Assembly (NCBI RefSeq): GCF_010093445.1
Contig: NZ_PDWW01000013.1
Location: forward strand, 1 to 64,000
Direction of reading: 5' to 3'
DNA length: 64,000 bases
Origin: Pseudoxanthomonas japonensis
Lineage (GTDB): Bacteria > Pseudomonadota > Gammaproteobacteria > Xanthomonadales > Xanthomonadaceae
Part shown: positions 10,776 to 19,844 of the stretch, in pieces
Position numbering within the stretch: position 1 is the first letter of the stretch
How the letters are laid out: every line of letters starts with the position of its first letter
Notes under the pieces: model-generated
The model's database searches: none
Told to the model about the DNA's origin: nothing
The model's input: the letters and a program-made list of their open reading frames with translations, nothing else
Program-made: the position numbers and the translations under genes

Positions 10776-12309
10776 ACCCGTGGCGCCCGTGTTCGGCGAC
10801 GCACCCCTGCGCATCGAGGACGTGGTCGCGCTCGCGCAGCGGCGCGCACCGGCCGTGCTGTCGGACGATCCGGCTTTCCGGGCGCGGATCGCGCGTGGTG
10901 CCGACTTCCTCAGCCGGCTGCTGGAGGAAGAGGGCGTCATCTACGGCGTCACCACCGGCTATGGTGATTCCTGCACGGTGAACATCCCGCCGGCGCTGGT
11001 CGCGGAACTGCCGCACCACCTGTACACCTACCACGGCTGCGGCCTGGGCCGGTTCCTGGACGAAACCGAGACGCGTGCCGTGCTTGCCGCGCGGCTGGCG
11101 TCGCTGGTGCGTGGCATGTCCGGTGTCAGCCTGCCGCTGCTGGAAGGACTGGCGACGCTGTTGCGCCATGACGTGCTGCCGCTGATTCCCGCCGAAGGTT
11201 CGGTCGGCGCCAGCGGCGACCTGACCCCACTGTCCTACGTGGCGGCGGTGCTGTGCGGCGAACGCGAGGTCATGCATGGCGGGCGGCAACGTCCGGCGCG
11301 CGACGCGCTGGCCGAGATCGGCATGGCGCCGCTGACGCTGCGCCCGAAGGAAGGCCTGGCGATCATGAACGGTACGGCCGTGATGACCGCGCTGGCGTGC
11401 CTGGCGTTCCATCGCGCGGAGTACCTGTCGCGCCTGGCCACGCGGTTGACCGCCTTCACCGTGCTGGCGGCGGATGGCAACGCGCACCACTTCGACGCCG
11501 TGCTGTTCGCCGCCAAGCCGCACCCCGGCCAGTCCCGCGTGGCGCAACGGCTGCGCGAGGACCTGCACAGTGATCGCCCACCGCGCAACGAGCAGCGCCT
11601 GCAGGACCGCTACTCGCTGCGGTGCGCCCCTCACGTGATCGGCGTGCTGGAGGACGCGCTGCCGTTCCTGCGCCAGCTGATCGAGACCGAGCTCAACAGC
11701 GCGAACGACAATCCGCTCATCGATCCCGAGCGCGAGCAGATCCTGCATGGCGGCCACTTCTACGGCGGCCACATCGCCTTCGCAATGGACTCGCTGAAGA
11801 ACACCGTCGCCAACGTCGCCGATCTGCTGGACCGCCAGCTGGCGCTGATCGTCGACGCGCGCTACAGCCATGGCCTGCCGGCGAACCTGTCCGGTGCGAC
11901 CGGACCGCGGGCGGCCATCAACCATGGCCTGAAGGCGCTGCAGATCAGCGTGTCGGCATGGACGGCGGAAGCGCTGAAGCTGACGATGCCGGCCTCGGTG
12001 TTCTCCCGTTCCACCGAGTGCCACAACCAGGACAAGGTCAGCATGGGCACCATCGCCGCGCGCGACTGCCTGCGCGTGATCGAACTGACCGAACAGGTCG
12101 TCGCCGGCATGCTGATCGCCGCGCGCCAGGCGCTGGCCCTGCGCGAGCGCGTCGGCCTGCAGTCGACGCTGGGCGAGGGACCGGCGGCGATGTATGCCGA
12201 CCTGCAGCAGCGCATCGCGCTGGTCGAAGAGGATCGCGCGCTGGACGGCGAGCTGCGCCAGCTGCTGGTCGACATCCGTGAAGGACGCTGGGATGTCTAT
12301 GTCGGCTGA
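10756..12309 (+). CDS. MIO-dependent aromatic amino acid ammonia-lyase of the pigment cluster
   Basis: A 517-residue member of the histidine/phenylalanine/tyrosine ammonia-lyase family. The triad Ala152-Ser153-Gly154 (in GSVGASGDLTPLSY) forms the MIO electrophile; YGVTTGYGDS and NSANDNPLID are family core motifs. At the selectivity position it has Tyr92-His93 (LYTYHGCG), whereas the HutH at 56196 has Ser-His and bacterial tyrosine lyases have His-Leu. Its place in the polyene operon argues for making an aryl-acrylate starter rather than urocanate, but the substrate is not proven. Possible starts at 10756 and 10768. Confidence 0.88.
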   Translation: MTPAMNEPVAPVFGDAPLRIEDVVALAQRRAPAVLSDDPAFRARIARGADFLSRLLEEEGVIYGVTTGYGDSCTVNIPPALVAELPHHLYTYHGCGLGRFLDETETRAVLAARLASLVRGMSGVSLPLLEGLATLLRHDVLPLIPAEGSVGASGDLTPLSYVAAVLCGEREVMHGGRQRPARDALAEIGMAPLTLRPKEGLAIMNGTAVMTALACLAFHRAEYLSRLATRLTAFTVLAADGNAHHFDAVLFAAKPHPGQSRVAQRLREDLHSDRPPRNEQRLQDRYSLRCAPHVIGVLEDALPFLRQLIETELNSANDNPLIDPEREQILHGGHFYGGHIAFAMDSLKNTVANVADLLDRQLALIVDARYSHGLPANLSGATGPRAAINHGLKALQISVSAWTAEALKLTMPASVFSRSTECHNQDKVSMGTIAARDCLRVIELTEQVVAGMLIAARQALALRERVGLQSTLGEGPAAMYADLQQRIALVEEDRALDGELRQLLVDIREGRWDVYVG

Positions 12310-12727
12310 CCGCGACGACTTCGCCATCGAGATCCGGCTCAGTCCGGCCTTCCATGATTGCGACGCCATGCAGGTGGTCTGGCACGGGCACTACTTCAAG
12401 TATCTGGAGATCGCGCGCTGCGCGCTGCTGCAGCGCTTCGACTACGACTACCCGCAGATGCACGCGTCCGGCTATATGTGGCCGATCGTCGACACGCGCG
12501 TGAAGTACATCCGGCCGCTGCGGTACGCCCAGCCGGTGATCGTGGCGGCCCGCATCAGCGAGTGGGAGAACCGGCTGAAGATGGAGTACGAGATCCGCGA
12601 CGCCGCCAGCGGCGACGTGCTGACGCGTGCGCACACCATCCAGGTCGCGGTCGACGCCGCTTCAGGCGAGATGCGGTATCTGTGCCCGCCGGTGCTCTGG
12701 GAGCGGCTGGGAGTCGATACACCATGA
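12293..12727 (+). CDS. Hot-dog acyl thioesterase (ApeK type)
   Basis: A 144-residue protein of the 4-hydroxybenzoyl-CoA thioesterase family, with the catalytic helix FHDCDAMQVVWHGHYFKYLE and DTRVKYIRPLRY. It probably releases chains from the carrier protein or edits stalled intermediates. I start it at the first ATG at 12293, which has GAAGGA 7 bases upstream; a second ATG two codons later is equally possible. It overlaps the ammonia lyase by 17 bases and the next gene by an ATGA junction. Confidence 0.85.
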   Translation: MSMSADRDDFAIEIRLSPAFHDCDAMQVVWHGHYFKYLEIARCALLQRFDYDYPQMHASGYMWPIVDTRVKYIRPLRYAQPVIVAARISEWENRLKMEYEIRDAASGDVLTRAHTIQVAVDAASGEMRYLCPPVLWERLGVDTP

Positions 12728-13350
12728 AGACGATCCGCGGACTCATGTCCGTTCTCGTGCTCGCTGTTGCAGGCGTTGTCGTACTGCCGGCCGCCGCGGC
12801 CGACCCGCTTGCGCAGGTGCGCGCCCAGGTGGCGCAGGTCCCGGTGCTGCGCGGCGAGTTCGCGCAGGAGAAGCAGGTCGCCGGCTTCAAGAACCCGCTG
12901 CGCTCGAACGGCCGCTTCCTGCTCGCCCGCGACAAGGGCGTGCTGTGGACCACCACCGCGCCGTTCCCGTCGGAGATCGTCATCACCCAGGACCGCATCC
13001 TCAGCCGCCAGCGCGACGGCAGCCGCCGGGTGGAAGTGGACGGCAAGCAGCAACCCGGCCTGCGCAGCGTCAACGCGATGATGTTCGCGCTGATGAGCGG
13101 CGACATGAAAGCGCTGACCTCGACCTTCGACGTGAAGGAAGAACCGGCGGCGGGTGGCTGGAAGATGACGCTGGTACCGCGCTCGCGGCAGCTGGCGCAG
13201 GCCTTCACCTCGGTACGGTTGTCCGGCGACCGCTATGTCCGCGACGTGGAGCTGCGCGAAGCCAATGGCGACCTCACCCGCCTGCGCTTCAGCGGCATCA
13301 GCGAAGCGCCGGCCGCGCTGTCGCGCGACGAGGCGGCCCGGTTTGACTGA
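12724..13350 (+). CDS. LolA-like periplasmic carrier (ApeL type)
   Basis: A 208-residue exported protein with a clear signal peptide (cleavage expected after about residue 25, at AAA-AD). The mature part matches LolA-type lipoprotein carriers: the RGEFAQEKQVAGFKNPLRSNG start, then VLWTTTAPFPSEIVIT. In these clusters it is thought to shuttle the lipid-linked polyene across the periplasm together with the MMPL exporter next door. The start ATG overlaps the thioesterase stop. Confidence 0.87.
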   Translation: MKTIRGLMSVLVLAVAGVVVLPAAAADPLAQVRAQVAQVPVLRGEFAQEKQVAGFKNPLRSNGRFLLARDKGVLWTTTAPFPSEIVITQDRILSRQRDGSRRVEVDGKQQPGLRSVNAMMFALMSGDMKALTSTFDVKEEPAAGGWKMTLVPRSRQLAQAFTSVRLSGDRYVRDVELREANGDLTRLRFSGISEAPAALSRDEAARFD

Positions 13351-15709
13351 TCCTGCACTTCCCGCAACGTCGGGCCATCCATTGCGTGGCTGGCGATGGC
13401 TCGCGCTCGCGTGGCTGCTGGTGTTGGTCGCAGTGGCTTGGCACCAATGGCAGTTCTGGCAGGCGCCACGCATCGACAGCGACGTGCTGGCGCTGCTGCC
13501 GCGGGAAGCGGGCGATCCCACGGTGGCCGATGCCACCCGGCGCATCGCCGACAACAGTTCACGCGATGTCGTGGTGATGCTGGGCGCGGAGGACGCCGAG
13601 TCCGCGCTGAAGGCACGGCAGGTGTTCGCGGGGGCGCTGGCGACCCCGGCCGCGCAGGCCATGCTGGCGACGACGGGCTCGCCGGAAGACTGGTTCGCCC
13701 AGGCGCGTGACGCCCTGGCGCCTCACCGGGATCGCCTGCTGACACCGGCACAGCGCGAAGCGCTCGAAACAACCTCGTCCGACGCACTGGCGGAGTCCGC
13801 GCTGGCGGCGCTGTACGGCCCGATGGGCGCACCACGCCTCACCGAGTGGCGCAGCGATCCGCTCGGACTGTGGCCGCAGTGGTGGCAGGCGCAGGCCGCT
13901 GCCTCCGGCATGGCACTGGACGGTGACGGCCTGCTGCAGGCCGAGGGCCGCCACTGGGCGGTGATGCAGTACACCCTGAAAGGATCCGCGTTCCGGCTGG
14001 ACGGCGAACGGCATCTTCAGGACGTGCTGGATGGCGCGACGGCGGCGGCGAAGGCCGCCGCTCCCGATCTCCGCGTATTGAACGCGGGCGTTCCCCTGCA
14101 TGCGGAATCCGCGGCGGTACAGGCGAACCGCGAGGTGAACACCATCGGCTGGGGATCGCTGGCGGCCGTCCTGCTGCTGGTCTGGCTGGCGTTCCGCTCG
14201 CTGCGTCCGCTGCTGCTGGTGGCGGTGTCGCTGCTGGTCGGCTGCGCGGTCGCGCTGACGGTGACGGTGCTGGTGTTCGGCAAGATCCATCTGCTCACGC
14301 TGATCTTCGGTGCCAGTCTGGTGGGTGTGGCGGAGGACTATGGCATCCACTGGTTCGCCTCGCGCCAGGGTGTGGCCAGCGAGCGACGGTGGTCGCTGCT
14401 GCGGCACCTGCTGCCCGGCCTGTGGTTGGCGCTGCTGACCAGCGCCATGGCCTACCTGGCGCTGGGTCTGGCGCCGTTTCCCGGCCTGCGGCAGATGGCG
14501 CTGTTCTCCGTGGTCGGACTGACGGCGGCGTTCCTGACGGTGATCTTCTTCTTCCCCTGGCTCGATGGCGGGCAGGTCCGAACGACCGGGTTCTCGCGCT
14601 GGCTGGGCGGCACGCTGGCGCGCTGGCCGCGGCTGGCAACGCGTCGCGCCGGCATCGTGCTCGCCGTGGTGGTACTGGTCATTGTCGTGCCAGGCCTGAT
14701 GCGCGTGCAGGGCAACGACGACCTGCGCGGCCTGCAATCGTCGCCGCCGGAACTGATCGCGCAGCAGCGCGATGTCGGTCGGCTGCTGGGCATGCCCAGC
14801 CCGGCGCAGTTCTTTCTGGTGCAGGGTCGCGATGCGGAGCAGGTCCTGCAGCGTGAAGAGCAGCTGATCGAACGCTTGCGCCGTGCCGAGGCCAAGGGAC
14901 AGGTGGGTGGTCATCGCGCACTGAGCGACTGGCTGCCTTCGCAGCGTCAGCAGGCGGCCGATGCTGCGTTGACCGCGCGCGTCGAGCAGGAAGTAATGGA
15001 GCGCTTGTCGGCCGCCACCGGCGAGTCGCTGGCGCGTGGCGCGTTCGCTGCCTCTGCGATGGAGATCGACGCCTTCCTCGCATCCCCCGCGTCGCTGCCC
15101 GTACGCCATCTCTGGCTGGGACAGGTGGGGCAGGGCATGGCGTCGGTGGTGATGGTCAACGACCTGTCGCGCCCGGACGCGCTGGCCACGTTCGCCGCGC
15201 AGGCCGACGGCCTGGACGGCGTGCGCTGGGTCGACCGCACCGCGGACATTTCACGCCTGCTCACGCACTACCGCCACATGATGTCGTGGCTGCTGCTGGC
15301 CGGCGTCGCGGTGGTGTTCGCCGTGCTGGCAATCCGCTACCGCGCCCAGGCCTGGCGGGTGATCACGCCCACCTTGCTGGCAGGCGTGCTGACCATCTCT
15401 TTGCTGGGCTGGCTCGGCCAGCCGTTGCAGCTGTTCAACGTGCTGGCGCTGATGCTGCTGCTCGGCATGGGCATCGACTACGGGATCTTCCTGGTCGAAC
15501 ACCGTGGCGATGCCAGCGCGTGGTTGGCGGTCTGCGTCGGCGCGGCGAGCACCTGGCTCTCGTTCGGCCTGCTGGGTCTGTCGGCCACACCGGCGTTGCG
15601 CGCGTTCGGGCTGACCCTGCTGTTCGGCATAGGCCTGGTCTGGTTGCTGTCGCCCCTGTTCCGGCCCCCGCCGGATGACTCCTCCTCGCATGGAAACACC
15701 GCTGCATGA
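13343..15709 (+). CDS. MMPL/RND-family polyene exporter (ApeM type)
   Basis: An inner-membrane transporter of about 788 residues with the RND duplication: one N-terminal helix and a periplasmic loop, a five-helix bundle (residues about 270-425), then a second loop and bundle near 645-775. GVAEDYGIHWF and GMGIDYGIFLVEHRGDA are the paired aspartate-containing TM4 motifs used for proton coupling. I use a TTG at 13343, just inside the LolA stop, with GAGG upstream, because the long upstream extension has no hydrophobic character. It probably extracts the polyene product from the inner membrane for transport outwards. Confidence 0.85.
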   Translation: MTDPALPATSGHPLRGWRWLALAWLLVLVAVAWHQWQFWQAPRIDSDVLALLPREAGDPTVADATRRIADNSSRDVVVMLGAEDAESALKARQVFAGALATPAAQAMLATTGSPEDWFAQARDALAPHRDRLLTPAQREALETTSSDALAESALAALYGPMGAPRLTEWRSDPLGLWPQWWQAQAAASGMALDGDGLLQAEGRHWAVMQYTLKGSAFRLDGERHLQDVLDGATAAAKAAAPDLRVLNAGVPLHAESAAVQANREVNTIGWGSLAAVLLLVWLAFRSLRPLLLVAVSLLVGCAVALTVTVLVFGKIHLLTLIFGASLVGVAEDYGIHWFASRQGVASERRWSLLRHLLPGLWLALLTSAMAYLALGLAPFPGLRQMALFSVVGLTAAFLTVIFFFPWLDGGQVRTTGFSRWLGGTLARWPRLATRRAGIVLAVVVLVIVVPGLMRVQGNDDLRGLQSSPPELIAQQRDVGRLLGMPSPAQFFLVQGRDAEQVLQREEQLIERLRRAEAKGQVGGHRALSDWLPSQRQQAADAALTARVEQEVMERLSAATGESLARGAFAASAMEIDAFLASPASLPVRHLWLGQVGQGMASVVMVNDLSRPDALATFAAQADGLDGVRWVDRTADISRLLTHYRHMMSWLLLAGVAVVFAVLAIRYRAQAWRVITPTLLAGVLTISLLGWLGQPLQLFNVLALMLLLGMGIDYGIFLVEHRGDASAWLAVCVGAASTWLSFGLLGLSATPALRAFGLTLLFGIGLVWLLSPLFRPPPDDSSSHGNTAA

Positions 15710-16938
15710 AAACCGAACGCACCGACATCCTGATCATCGGCGCCGGCCCGGCCGGGTCTGTGGCCGCGGCAATGCTGCGGCAGCAGGGGCGCAAGGTCCT
15801 GATCGTCGAGCGCGAGCAGTTTCCGCGCTTCTCCATCGGCGAGAGCCTGCTGCCGCAGAGCATGGATTACATCGAGGCGGCAGGCCTGCTGCAGGACGTG
15901 GTGCAGGCCGGCTTCCAGTACAAGAACGGCGCAGCCTTCGTGCGCGGCGAGCGCACCACGGAGTTCGATTTCCGCGACAAGTTCTCGCAGGGCTGGGGTA
16001 CGACCTACCAGGTGCAACGCGCCGACTTCGACCATGTGCTGGCGAAAGGCGCCGAGCGCATGGGCGCGGAAGTGCGTTACCGCCATGAGGTGCTCTCGGC
16101 CGAACCGGGCGACACGCCGCGCGTGACCGTGCGCTCGCCGGAAGGGGAGGAGTACGTTATCGAAGCGGACTTCATGCTCGATGCCAGCGGCTTCGGGCGG
16201 TTGCTGCCGCGCCTGCTGAAGCTGGAGTCGCCGTCGAACTTCCCGGTGCGCGGTGCGATCTTCACCCATGTGCGCGACCACATCCCGCACGACGCCGGCT
16301 TCGACCGCAACAAGATCCTGATCACCACGCATCCCGAGCATGTCGACGTGTGGTACTGGACCATCCCGTTCTCCAATGGCTGCTGCTCGCTGGGCGTGGT
16401 CGCCGAGATGGACTTCCTCAACCGCTACCAGGGCACCGATCTGGAGCGGCTGCAGGCGATCGTCGGCGAAGACCCCAACCTCACGCGCCTGCTGAAGAAT
16501 GCGGAGTGGGCGGTGCTGCCGGTACGGCAGATCACCGGGTACTCCGCGAACGTGTCCTCGCTGTGGGGGCCGGGGTATGCGCTGCTCGGCAATGCCGGCG
16601 AGTTCCTCGACCCGGTGTTCTCGTCGGGCGTGACCATCGCGTTCAAGTCGGCGCAGCTGGCGAGCGAATGCCTGCGCCGGCACTACGCCGGCGAAACCGT
16701 GGACTGGGAAGCCGACTATTCGGTACCGCTGCGTGGCGGCGTGCAGACGTTCCGCCGTTTCGTGGAGTCGTGGTACGCGGGGGGGTTCCAGAAGATCATC
16801 TTCCATCCCGATCCGCAGCCCGACATCCGCCGCATGATCTGTTCGATACTGGCCGGCTATGCGTGGGACAAGAAGAATCCCTACGTCGCCGATACGCAGC
16901 GCCGCCTGCAGGTGCTGGAGCAGCTGTGCAGCGGCTGA
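15706..16938 (+). CDS. Predicted flavin-dependent halogenase (FAD-dependent oxidoreductase)
   Basis: A 410-residue FAD protein with a Rossmann motif (DILIIGAGPAGSVAA) at the N-terminus and FSIGESLLPQSM. It has both halogenase hallmarks: a lysine in GFQYKNGA (Lys73, matching the catalytic lysine region) and WYWTIP (residues 216-221), the WxWxIP signature. Xanthomonadins are brominated aryl polyenes, so it is a good candidate for the ring or chain brominating enzyme. A partner flavin reductase is not visible nearby. It may also be a non-halogenating family member. Confidence 0.8.
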   Translation: MKTERTDILIIGAGPAGSVAAAMLRQQGRKVLIVEREQFPRFSIGESLLPQSMDYIEAAGLLQDVVQAGFQYKNGAAFVRGERTTEFDFRDKFSQGWGTTYQVQRADFDHVLAKGAERMGAEVRYRHEVLSAEPGDTPRVTVRSPEGEEYVIEADFMLDASGFGRLLPRLLKLESPSNFPVRGAIFTHVRDHIPHDAGFDRNKILITTHPEHVDVWYWTIPFSNGCCSLGVVAEMDFLNRYQGTDLERLQAIVGEDPNLTRLLKNAEWAVLPVRQITGYSANVSSLWGPGYALLGNAGEFLDPVFSSGVTIAFKSAQLASECLRRHYAGETVDWEADYSVPLRGGVQTFRRFVESWYAGGFQKIIFHPDPQPDIRRMICSILAGYAWDKKNPYVADTQRRLQVLEQLCSG

Positions 16939-17471
16939 TCGTCCTGTTGCTGTGCGTACTGCTGGCCGCGTGCGCGACGCGGCCGGCCAGGCCGGCGGTC
17001 GAGCTGCCTGCGTTGCGCCTGGCACCGTCCGCGCTGGGCCATGAACTGGCCGTGCAGCAGCGGCTGGCGTTCCGCTTCGGCACGCACCTGCGTGAGCTGG
17101 ATGCACTGCTCGAAGTCGACGCGAGCGAGGTGCGGCTGGCCGTGCAGGCGATGGGCCGGACCGGCGTGAGCCTGCAATGGGATGGCAAGCATCTGGCAGA
17201 GCAGCGCGCGCCGTGGCTGCCCGCTGCGGTGCGTGGCGAGCGCGTCCTCGACGATGTGCAGTTCAGCCTGTGGCCCGCGGATGCCATCCGCGCCGCCCTC
17301 CCTGCGGACTGGGAACTGGTCGAGCGCGGCGCGTTCCGGGAGCTGCGCAGGAACGGCCAGGTCTGGCTGCAGCGCGAGCAGGTGGATGCCGGCACACTGC
17401 GTGTCCGCAATGGCGCCGACGACTACGAGCTGACGATCGAATCGGTGGCTGGCGGAGTCCAGGACCCGTGA
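16926..17471 (+). CDS. DUF3261-like outer membrane lipoprotein (ApeN position)
   Basis: A 181-residue lipoprotein with a short signal peptide ending in the lipobox LAAC (Cys16). The mature part is beta-rich with no enzymatic motif and fits the DUF3261 lipoproteins found between exporter and ketosynthase in aryl polyene clusters. It is likely an outer-membrane acceptor for polyene delivery by the LolA-like carrier. GTG start at 16926 with GGAG 5 bases upstream; it overlaps the halogenase by 13 bases. Confidence 0.75.
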   Translation: MQRLIVLLLCVLLAACATRPARPAVELPALRLAPSALGHELAVQQRLAFRFGTHLRELDALLEVDASEVRLAVQAMGRTGVSLQWDGKHLAEQRAPWLPAAVRGERVLDDVQFSLWPADAIRAALPADWELVERGAFRELRRNGQVWLQREQVDAGTLRVRNGADDYELTIESVAGGVQDP

Positions 17472-18658
17472 GCGACGCGCCGATCTTTCTGAATCACCTG
17501 GGCATCGTCTGTGCGCTCGGCGGGGACATCGCCTCGGTGCGCACGGCGCTCTTCCGCGACGATGCGCCGGGGGGTGTGGCCGTCGACGACACGCTCGTGC
17601 CCGGACATGCGCTGGCATTGGGCAAGGTGGCCGATGGGCTGCCCTCGCTCGACCACCATCCCGTGCAGCTGCGTGGCCGCAACAACGCGCTGCTGCGCGC
17701 GGCCTACCTGCAGATCCACGACCCCGTGCAGCAGGCCATCGAACGGTATAGCCCTGCGCGCGTCGCCATCGTGGTGGGCACCAGCACCTCGGGCATCGGC
17801 GAAGCCGAGCGGGCGATGGCGCACTGGCAGCAGCACCGCGGGTGGCCCGCAGGCTTCCACTACGTGCAGCAGGAAATCGGCGCGCCCTCGCGCTTCCTCG
17901 CCGCCGAGTCCGGCGCCCGTGGGCCGGCCTGGACGATTTCCACGGCCTGTTCCTCCAGCGCGAAGGCGATGGCGTCCGCCGCCCGCCTGCTGCGCGCCGG
18001 CCTGGTCGATGCGGTCATCACCGGGGGTGCCGATTCGCTGTGCGAGTTCACCGTGCGCGGGTTCATGGCGCTGGAGTCGGTCTCGGCCGAGCGCTGCAAT
18101 CCGTTCTCCGCGCACCGCCACGGCATCAACATCGGCGAAGGCGCGTCCCTGTTCCTGATGACGCGCGCACCCGGCGCGGTGCGGCTGGCAGGGTGGGGCG
18201 AAACCGCGGATGCGCACCACATCTCCGCACCCGAACCGCAGGGCATCGGTGCCATTGAAGCCATCCGCCTGGCGCTGGCGCGGGCGGGACTGTCGCCGGC
18301 GCAGATCGACTACGTGAACCTGCACGGCACGGCTACGCCGCAGAACGATGCGATGGAGAGCCGGGCGGTGACGACGGCACTGGGCGGCGCCGTGCCGGTC
18401 AGTTCCACCAAGCCATTGACCGGCCACACGCTGGGCGCGGCCGGTGCGGTCGAGGCGGGTATCTGCTGGCTGGCGATGACCGACAATCCCGAGCATCGCC
18501 TGCCGCCGCACTGGTGGGACGGGGCGTCGGATCCCACGCTGCCGCCGCTGGCCTTTGTCGCGCCCGGCGATCGTGCGAACGGACCGCTGCGCCACGTGCT
18601 GAGTCAGTCGTTCGCATTCGGCGGCAGCAATGCCGTGCTGGTGTTCGGAGGGGAGTGA
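17468..18658 (+). CDS. Beta-ketoacyl-ACP synthase (ApeO type)
   Basis: A 396-residue condensing enzyme with catalytic Cys161 in TISTACSSSAKAM and the two histidines in NLHGTATPQNDAMES and STKPLTGHTLGAAG. It is expected to extend the polyene with malonyl-ACP, as a heterodimer with the chain-length factor encoded at 4770. The GTG at 17468 overlaps the lipoprotein stop by 4 bases; longer upstream frames are shadow. The end overlaps the next ATG by one base. Confidence 0.9.
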   Translation: MSDAPIFLNHLGIVCALGGDIASVRTALFRDDAPGGVAVDDTLVPGHALALGKVADGLPSLDHHPVQLRGRNNALLRAAYLQIHDPVQQAIERYSPARVAIVVGTSTSGIGEAERAMAHWQQHRGWPAGFHYVQQEIGAPSRFLAAESGARGPAWTISTACSSSAKAMASAARLLRAGLVDAVITGGADSLCEFTVRGFMALESVSAERCNPFSAHRHGINIGEGASLFLMTRAPGAVRLAGWGETADAHHISAPEPQGIGAIEAIRLALARAGLSPAQIDYVNLHGTATPQNDAMESRAVTTALGGAVPVSSTKPLTGHTLGAAGAVEAGICWLAMTDNPEHRLPPHWWDGASDPTLPPLAFVAPGDRANGPLRHVLSQSFAFGGSNAVLVFGGE

Positions 18659-19113
18659 TGCGCGAGTTGTACGACATCGAACGCGTGGTGCCGCATCGCG
18701 GGACGATGCGCCTGGTCGACCGGCTGGTGGACTGGGACGAGGACACCGTGGCCGTTGAGCTGCGGGTTCCCGAGGAAGGACCGTTCAGCCATGCCGAAGG
18801 CGTGCCGGCCTGGGTCGGCGTGGAATACATGGCGCAGACCATCGCGGCGTGGGCGGGATGCCACGCGCGGGCCGCGGGGCGCGAACCGTCGATCGGCTTC
18901 CTGCTGGGCACCCGCCGCTACGAGAGCCGCACCTCCTGGTTCCCGGCCGGTACCGTGCTGCGGGTGGAGGCGATCCGCGAGCTGCTGGGCGACAATGGGC
19001 TGGGCATGTTCCGCTGCCGCATCCTGGGGGAGGGCGAGGAACTGGCGACCGCCAACGTGTCGGTGTTCGAACCGCCGGACGCGATGGCCTATCTGGAGAG
19101 TACGCAGGAATGA
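18658..19113 (+). CDS. Hot-dog 3-hydroxyacyl-ACP dehydratase (ApeP type)
   Basis: A 151-residue FabZ-like protein with VVPHRGTMRLVDRLVDW at the N-terminus (His of the active site) and GVEYMAQTIAAWAG as the hot-dog central helix with its acidic residue. It probably works with the dehydratase domain of the fused ligase to form the conjugated double bonds. The ATG follows the strong ribosome-binding site GGAGGGG and overlaps the ketosynthase stop. Confidence 0.87.
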   Translation: MRELYDIERVVPHRGTMRLVDRLVDWDEDTVAVELRVPEEGPFSHAEGVPAWVGVEYMAQTIAAWAGCHARAAGREPSIGFLLGTRRYESRTSWFPAGTVLRVEAIRELLGDNGLGMFRCRILGEGEELATANVSVFEPPDAMAYLESTQE

Positions 19114-19844
19114 GTGCAGAGAATACGGTCCTGGTCACCGGGGGGAGCCGGGGCATCGGGCGGGCGATCGCGCTGCGGCTGGCGCAGGACGGCTTCGATG
19201 TCGTCGTGCATTGCCGCAGCCGGGTGGACGAAGCGGAAGCCGTCGCCGGCCAGATCCGCGGACTGGGCCGCGCGGCGCGCGTGCTCGCCTTCGACGTGGC
19301 CGACCGCGCCGCCGCGGCGCATGCGCTGGAGGCGGACATCGGCGAACACGGCACCTACCACGGCGTCGTCTGCAACGCCGGCATCGCGCGCGACACCGCC
19401 TTCCCGGCGATGAGCGCCGAGGACTGGGACGACGTGCTGCGCACCAACCTCGACGGCTTCTACAACATCCTCAATCCGCTGGTCATGCCGATGGTGCGGC
19501 GGCGCAAGCCCGGCCGCATCGTCACGCTGTCGTCGGTGTCGGGCCTGGTGGGCAACCGCGGACAGGTGAACTACAGCGCGGCCAAGGCCGGCATCATCGG
19601 CGCGACCAAGGCGCTGGCGCTGGAACTGGCCAGCCGCGAGATCACGGTGAACTGTGTCGCGCCAGGCCTGATCGACACCGAGATGGTCAGTGGCGAAGTG
19701 GTGGACGAGGCGCTCAAGATGATTCCGATGAAGCGCGTCGGCAAGCCGGAGGAAGTGGCCGCGGTGGTGTCGTTCCTGATGTCGCCGCAGGCGTCGTACG
19801 TCACCCGCCAGGTGATCTCGGTCAACGGAGGACTGGTCGGATGA
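19110..19844 (+). CDS. 3-ketoacyl-ACP reductase (ApeQ type, FabG-like)
   Basis: A 244-residue short-chain dehydrogenase with the cofactor motif VTGGSRGIGRA, CNAGIARD, catalytic Ser in LSSVSG and YSAAKAG (Tyr/Lys). It reduces 3-keto intermediates in each elongation cycle. It starts at an ATGA junction with the dehydratase and ends the same way with the next ketosynthase. Confidence 0.93.
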   Translation: MSAENTVLVTGGSRGIGRAIALRLAQDGFDVVVHCRSRVDEAEAVAGQIRGLGRAARVLAFDVADRAAAAHALEADIGEHGTYHGVVCNAGIARDTAFPAMSAEDWDDVLRTNLDGFYNILNPLVMPMVRRRKPGRIVTLSSVSGLVGNRGQVNYSAAKAGIIGATKALALELASREITVNCVAPGLIDTEMVSGEVVDEALKMIPMKRVGKPEEVAAVVSFLMSPQASYVTRQVISVNGGLVG

